Source of the DNA: Acanthaster planci
Taxonomy: Eukaryota > Echinodermata > Asteroidea > Valvatida > Acanthasteridae
NCBI RefSeq assembly: GCF_001949145.1
Contig: NW_019091369.1
Coordinates: 4,084,945-4,126,373 of the forward strand
DNA length: 41,429 bases
Direction of reading: 5' to 3'
Position numbers and translations under genes: made by a program. The notes under the pieces are model-generated. The model was not told the DNA's origin. It was given only the letters and a program-made list of their open reading frames with translations, and did no database searches. Shown piece by piece: positions 38,822-41,429 of the stretch; the stretch's first letter is position 1, and each line of letters begins with the position of its first letter.

Positions 38822-40862
38822 TACTATTTCTCAGTTTTCCATGGCAAAAGAAGTCGCACGTGGCACTACCCATAACATGTTAGTGAAGCAGTGTGACGCT
38901 GTAGCTGTTGTGTGGAGAAAAAAGTTAAAAGAAACTGTTCACTTTTTCGGTTGCCACTTTGAAACTTCATGCGGCTTTGATGTCGCTAATGTGCACAACA
39001 TTTTCTGCAATGATGCATTATGATACGTCTTGAAATTTACTCTTTTAAATGGACTCATTTCAAATTCGCACTTTTTCCGTTGAACTATTAACCCAACTGG
39101 GTACAATTCTAAAGGTTAACTGTCAGTCAAAGGGTAAACAGTCCAGATTTTCGTTCATTCTAAATAGATGAGCTATGGTCCAAATATACTTGTTAACAGT
39201 GTGAGGGATGATATGAGCTTGGATTGCCATTTTAAAACTACTTACTGTGAATAATTAATGGATATGGAATTGATTATTGTTTGATGGCGTTTTTCTTGGA
39301 AAAGGGTATAATCTGTGATCGACTGCTTAAACCAAACAATACACTTGTATGAAAATTCACATCTTGGAATGGTTTACTACAACGTTTGGATTACTTCAAC
39401 GTTTGTGAAGTTTAACAAATTTGGCTGCATGGGAAATATTTTGCAATAGTTTGTTGGACATGATTCTTCACATTTATAGGAGACATCTTAGTACTAACTG
39501 CACTTTCCAGTATGCAATACCATTCATTGTTGTTTTCTCAAACGATAACGTGGTCCGCGCTTTTTGAAATCGGGCCATAATAAACAATGGACACTTTTGC
39601 GAAAAGGTTTCTACACCTTTCCCCCATTGTTGACTCTTTTGTGTTCCAATAATGTAATGGATGGTTGCATTCTATTAAGTATTCGAGTTTTCGCGCAACT
39701 GATGACATTGCATTGCTATTTTAACACTTTTAAAACTTTCAATGGAAAATTTGACGATATCTTAATGTTTGTATTTTAATTTGTGTTTAATCAACTTGGG
39801 GGCAAGTGGTAAAATACGAAATCTAAAGAGCTGAAAATAAATTAATGTCTTTTTTGAAAAAAAAATTGAAGTAATCGTGCAAATTCATTCATGATCTACT
39901 TTCATAAGCTACAGTCTTTTTTGTAGAGAATCTGTAAATGTTAGTTTTATTGCAGAAAATAGAAATTATTATATGTTTATGATATAAGGCAAGATGAGGA
40001 ACTTTTATCCCAAGATCTGCCTGCGCTTTTCGGGTGTCAAGGCTCTTCAAGGCCTAGTGCCAAGTTTAGAGAGGCCGCCATATTTGTACTTTGATTCTGA
40101 GAAAGCACTTCTGAAAGCGACTTTTTCAATAGCGAAACCTTACTATGCTAGGGCTTGTTTGACACGTCAAAGCAATAAACTGGAACATGTTTGAGGTGGC
40201 CCCCCAAAAATGATGAATCAGAAACATCCGACGGACAAAATATAAGGGATCAGACCACCATGGTGATGATGTCATTTTCATTCAATCTTTAACATGTTTG
40301 TTAGCAGTGCTGCTCTCTTTTCCACATTCAAAACGAAATTACCTCTTGATTTGCTGCATGTAACGACAAATTTTGAAATAGAATTGATAGACGACAAAAT
40401 ATTGTCTGCTTAATTTCCGCCATTTTGAGCCCACGCGGAACCAACTCCAACTTTCGGCGCTCGAAACAATGACCTCACACAGGTTCACTGAAGTGGCGAA
40501 CACGCTCAACGAATGACAGAAAGTAAACTTATTCGTGGTTCGGTTCACCAAAAACATGCCAAAGACATAATCAGTCATGGAAACACCCAAACAAACGACC
40601 AAAGCAGGATTAGGGTTCGCCAATACAGGCGCAGGCATCTGACACTGTGTGGTATGGTGTGACAATGTTTGTTTTCTCGCGAGCGAGGATGACAGTGCAC
40701 CATGGAACACCATCCAGGGTTGTTGCAAACTGAAGGATATCTTGACATTTTAACCCAAAGGGTCTAGGAAAGAAATGCAGTGAGTGCAATGTTGATGCTT
40801 TCTTCAAGATTTCAGGGGACGATTTGGGCCAAATTTATGGAGGAGTGTTTCTTTCTGCAGCT
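38822..40862. other. 3' flank of the Ig-mucin gene
   Basis: No further gene is supported. The left part is probably 3' UTR. Overlapping minus-strand frames at 40,339-40,807 (up to 129 codons) could not be assigned to a family, and their reading frames shift between them. AT-rich sequence continues to the tandem repeat. Confidence 0.5.
39579..39841 (+). terminator. Candidate poly(A) signals of the Ig-mucin gene
   Basis: AATAAA occurs at 39,579-39,584 and 39,836-39,841. Either would give a 3' UTR of about 0.8 to 1.0 kb. The second is followed by TTAATGTCTTTTTTG. Confidence 0.4.
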
Positions 40863-41429
40863 GATGTGAAACTTATGTAAGAGACGTCTCTCCGTCCTTT
40901 GAAAGCAAGAAAAAAGTCAAAATTTATTTATTTGGGGTGAAACTTTGCATCACTGACTTTGCATGAAATTTACTGAAAAGGCGTCTTTTCATCCTCAGAA
41001 TGCATTCTAAGTCATCTACAAGTATTTTGGAGGGGTTTGAAGAAAAGTCAAAATTTCGTCAAAATTGATTGGAAATGCAGGCTAACCCTTTGCAAAATTT
41101 GTAAAATTTCGGAGAAAAATTACATATCTGAATTTCCATGAAACTTGCTTAAAAGATGTCTCTTCCACCTCAGAATGCATGCTGAGTCATCTTCAAGCAT
41201 TTAGGAGTGGTTTAAAGAAAAGTCGAAATTTCGTCAAAATTCATTGAAAATGGAAGGCTAACCCCTTACGAAATTTGTGAAATTTGGGCGAAAAATTAGA
41301 TTTCTGAATTTCCATCAAACTTGCTTAAAAGACGTCTCTTCCACCTCAGAATGCATTCTAAGTCATCTACAAGCATTAAGGAGTGGTTTAAAGAAAAGTC
41401 AAAATTTCGTCAAAATTCATTGAAAATGT
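40863..41429. repeat. Tandem repeat of about 176 bp running off the right edge
   Basis: CCTCAGAATGCAT starts at 40,993, 41,168 and 41,344, that is 175 and 176 bases apart. Around it GTCAAAATTTCGTCAAAATT, TGAATTTCCAT and GACGTCTCTTCCAC recur in the same order. A more decayed first copy begins near 40,863. The last two units are the most alike. The array continues beyond the window, so total length is unknown. Confidence 0.9.

Noticed and set aside
40339-40807. Two overlapping minus-strand frames
   Set aside because: They are in different frames, with no clear homology and no splice structure joining them.

Overview
This is a piece of an animal nuclear genome. Coding sequence is split by GT-AG introns, poly(A) signals are of the AATAAA type, and much of the sequence is AT-rich non-coding DNA. 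The palindromic octamer TACATGTA recurs throughout, small inverted-repeat (MITE-like) elements are frequent, and CpG density is uneven. Together these suggest a marine invertebrate, perhaps a deuterostome such as an echinoderm, hemichordate or amphioxus. I cannot place it further from the sequence alone.

Positions 1 to about 17,400 are CpG-poor and hold no gene I can support. A good poly(A) signal with a GT-rich downstream stretch (17,385) fits a plus-strand transcription unit entering from the left and ending there. From about 17.5 to 22.5 kb CpG becomes commoner. This stretch holds short hairpin elements, a perfect RFX X-box motif (21,376), one unrecognised minus-strand reading frame (19,252-19,557), and the probable promoter of the next gene.

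Positions 22,513-34,070 carry a tandem pair of major facilitator transporters of the MFSD9 type. Copy A is complete in six exons (432 residues). Its first intron of about 4 kb is filled with mobile-element debris, including a 32-bp hairpin, an 800-bp fold-back and a TTAA-flanked piggyBac-like element. Copy B has exons of 88, 44, 130, 210 and 701 nt, exactly matching exons 2-6 of copy A, but I find no first exon for it between the copies. The two bodies may therefore share the single first exon at 22,513 by alternative splicing. A 460-bp fold-back lies just after the stop codon of copy A, and a second MITE lies about 0.7 kb after it.

Positions 36,482-38,821 encode a 779-residue type I membrane protein in one coding exon. 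It has a signal peptide, three immunoglobulin-like domains, a Thr/Ser/Pro-rich mucin-like stalk built on an 11-residue repeat, one transmembrane helix and a five-residue cytoplasmic tail. A predicted 5'-UTR intron (36,305-36,477 or 36,480) with a tandem CAGCAG acceptor precedes it. The window closes in a tandem repeat of about 176 bp that runs off the right edge.

The most unusual items are the transporter pair with only one visible first exon and the intronless Ig-mucin receptor with its higher-order repeat. No bacterial, phage, CRISPR or viral system was seen.
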